This document shows positions 63,234 through 64,000 of a stretch of 64,000 bases of DNA, piece after piece (within the stretch, counting starts at the first letter, position 1; every line of letters begins with the position of its first letter). The translations under genes were made by a program, and so were the position numbers. The notes beneath the pieces are model-generated. The model was not told where the DNA came from and did not search any database. It saw only the letters and a list, made by a program, of their open reading frames with translations. The stretch comes from a halophilic archaeon SHRA6 (GTDB lineage Archaea > Halobacteriota > Halobacteria > Halobacteriales > Haloferacaceae): contig SOPS01000001.1 of assembly GCA_005239175.1 (NCBI GenBank), positions 992,001 to 1,056,000 on the forward strand, given 5' to 3'.

Positions 63234-63671
63234 TCACGCTTCGATCCAAGTCGCGACACTGGCATCCGGAGTCGTTCCCTGTGGACAAATGACGGTTCCG
63301 GTCTGGTGTCCCCTGGCAGGGACGTGCGTGAACAACAGAGAGCGCTCGACGCTTCCGCATCGAACCACCACTTCGACCGAACTGAGGCCGGTTTCTCCTT
63401 CGTTTTTCAGGCTTACTGTCACGCGAATGCTCTCCGCTTGTGGGCTTTCGGACGGCAACCGCTCGACGGAGTCGATGGTTGCGGTCGGCTCGGCGTCAGT
63501 GGGCGCGACGATGGCCTGCGACGCAATATACCCGAGCAGACCAACGAGCAGGAGGGCGCTTACTATCATAATGCTGGCTTCGAGGAGGTCGCCGCCCGCG
63601 ATCCTCTCTTCGGTCGCGGTGTCGTCGTCTGTCCCGGACACATCCGTCTCGGACAGCTCGTCGGGTGTCAT
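63234..63671 (-). CDS. TIGR02588-like membrane-anchored protein
   Basis: 145 residues. Acidic N-terminus, one membrane helix (ASIMIVSALLLVGLLGYIASQ, about residues 31-51), then a beta-sandwich (RVTVSLKNEGETGLSSVEV) exposed outside. This layout fits TIGR02588, which I recall always next to TIGR02587 membrane proteins. Its start overlaps the upstream gene stop by four bases, as expected for that pair. Confidence 0.55.
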   Translation of the reverse strand: MTPDELSETDVSGTDDDTATEERIAGGDLLEASIMIVSALLLVGLLGYIASQAIVAPTDAEPTATIDSVERLPSESPQAESIRVTVSLKNEGETGLSSVEVVVRCGSVERSLLFTHVPARGHQTGTVICPQGTTPDASVATWIEA

Positions 63672-64000
63672 CCGATGATCACCCGTGCGCCGCTTGCGCC
63701 GACGGCGGCGGGAAATGCGAGGACGACCGTCCGACGCACCCAGGTTGCGACCGGTTCGCTATCGATGCCTCCGAGCGCGACGAGAAGCCCGAAGGCGACG
63801 ACTAGTCCCACCACGGTGACGATACAAGTCTGGCCGACCTGTTGCCAGCGCGAGCGGCCCTGTAGCCGTCGAGACTGGCCGCGGAACTCGAGTTCATAGA
63901 GCATCAGATACGCCACACTAAATGTGACGACGAGGAGTACGCCGATCCGCGTCCAGTCGATCTGCGCGGCGATTAGCCCGATTTCGCCCGTCGGAGAGAT
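63668..64000 (-). CDS. membrane protein, 5' part beyond window (TIGR02587-like)
   Basis: The reading frame is open from the window edge (64000) to the stop at 63668, giving at least 110 residues of hydrophobic sequence (RIGVLLVVTFSVAYLMLYEL, TCIVTVVGLVVAFGLLVALGG). The N-terminal portion is outside the window. Together with the TIGR02588-like gene it forms the known two-gene membrane protein pair. Function unknown. Confidence 0.5.
   Translation of the reverse strand: MSPTGEIGLIAAQIDWTRIGVLLVVTFSVAYLMLYELEFRGQSRRLQGRSRWQQVGQTCIVTVVGLVVAFGLLVALGGIDSEPVATWVRRTVVLAFPAAVGASGARVIIG

Overview
This 64 kb window is chromosomal DNA from a haloarchaeon (class Halobacteria). The evidence is the GC-rich, strongly acidic coding sequence, archaeal information-processing genes (MCM, RadA, SRP54/FtsY, prefoldin, eIF6, L39e, L31e, NMD3), the split TatCo/TatCt translocase, haloarchaeal DUF5784/5786/5789 proteins, twin-arginine lipoproteins and a tRNA with a bulge-helix-bulge intron. 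I cannot name the genus. CGATCG is unusually frequent: seven occurrences in bases 3901-4900, by direct count.

Layout. 0.2-11.4 kb: small haloarchaeal genes, an Fe-S (XPD/DinG-like) helicase, NMD3, a phosphoribosyltransferase, a sugar-nucleotide-type dehydrogenase, htpX-pspAB and radA. 11.7-13.4 kb: amt-glnK for ammonium uptake and its PII control. 13.6-17.7 kb: tetrapyrrole operon hemL-hemC-cobA-hemD. 17.7-22.5 kb: MCM helicase interrupted by three inteins. 22.7-27 kb: tRNA-Pro, two Tat-type beta-propeller lipoproteins, a duplicated tract carrying a tRNA 3'-end fragment, and an intron-containing tRNA-Arg. 27-33 kb: two conserved archaeal proteins, a gate-domain membrane protein, surE, a membrane protein, SRP54 and a DUF547 protein. 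33.3-36.3 kb: the archaeal cluster L39e-L31e-eIF6-L20a(L18Ae)-prefoldin alpha-FtsY. 36.4-42.4 kb: a MutS-like ATPase, a LarE-like sulfur transferase, a large uncharacterised protein (possibly a degenerate CHAT protease), a histidine phosphatase and a glutaredoxin. 42.5-46.3 kb: divergent tatCo and tatCt. 46.3-51.7 kb: complete urease operon ureBCAGDEF. 51.9-62.7 kb: an organic-acid module (TAXI-TRAP transporter, CoA-transferase, MaoC hydratase, MmgE/PrpD protein, SDR, UspA), then VOC, tautomerase and MFS genes. 62.8-64 kb: decayed small genes and a membrane-protein pair that runs off the edge.

How they fit together. Urease with its nickel chaperones would release ammonia; Amt-GlnK, about 36 kb away, would take up ammonium under PII control. 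The SRP54/FtsY genes and the two Tat genes cover both protein export routes, and at least three encoded proteins carry Tat-type lipoprotein signals. The TRAP/CoA-transferase/hydratase/PrpD group looks like a catabolic pathway for an imported carboxylic acid through CoA thioesters. An itaconate- or methylcitrate-like substrate is a hypothesis only. Most starts upstream of the obvious domain boundary were trimmed to the ATG or GTG that matches the family.
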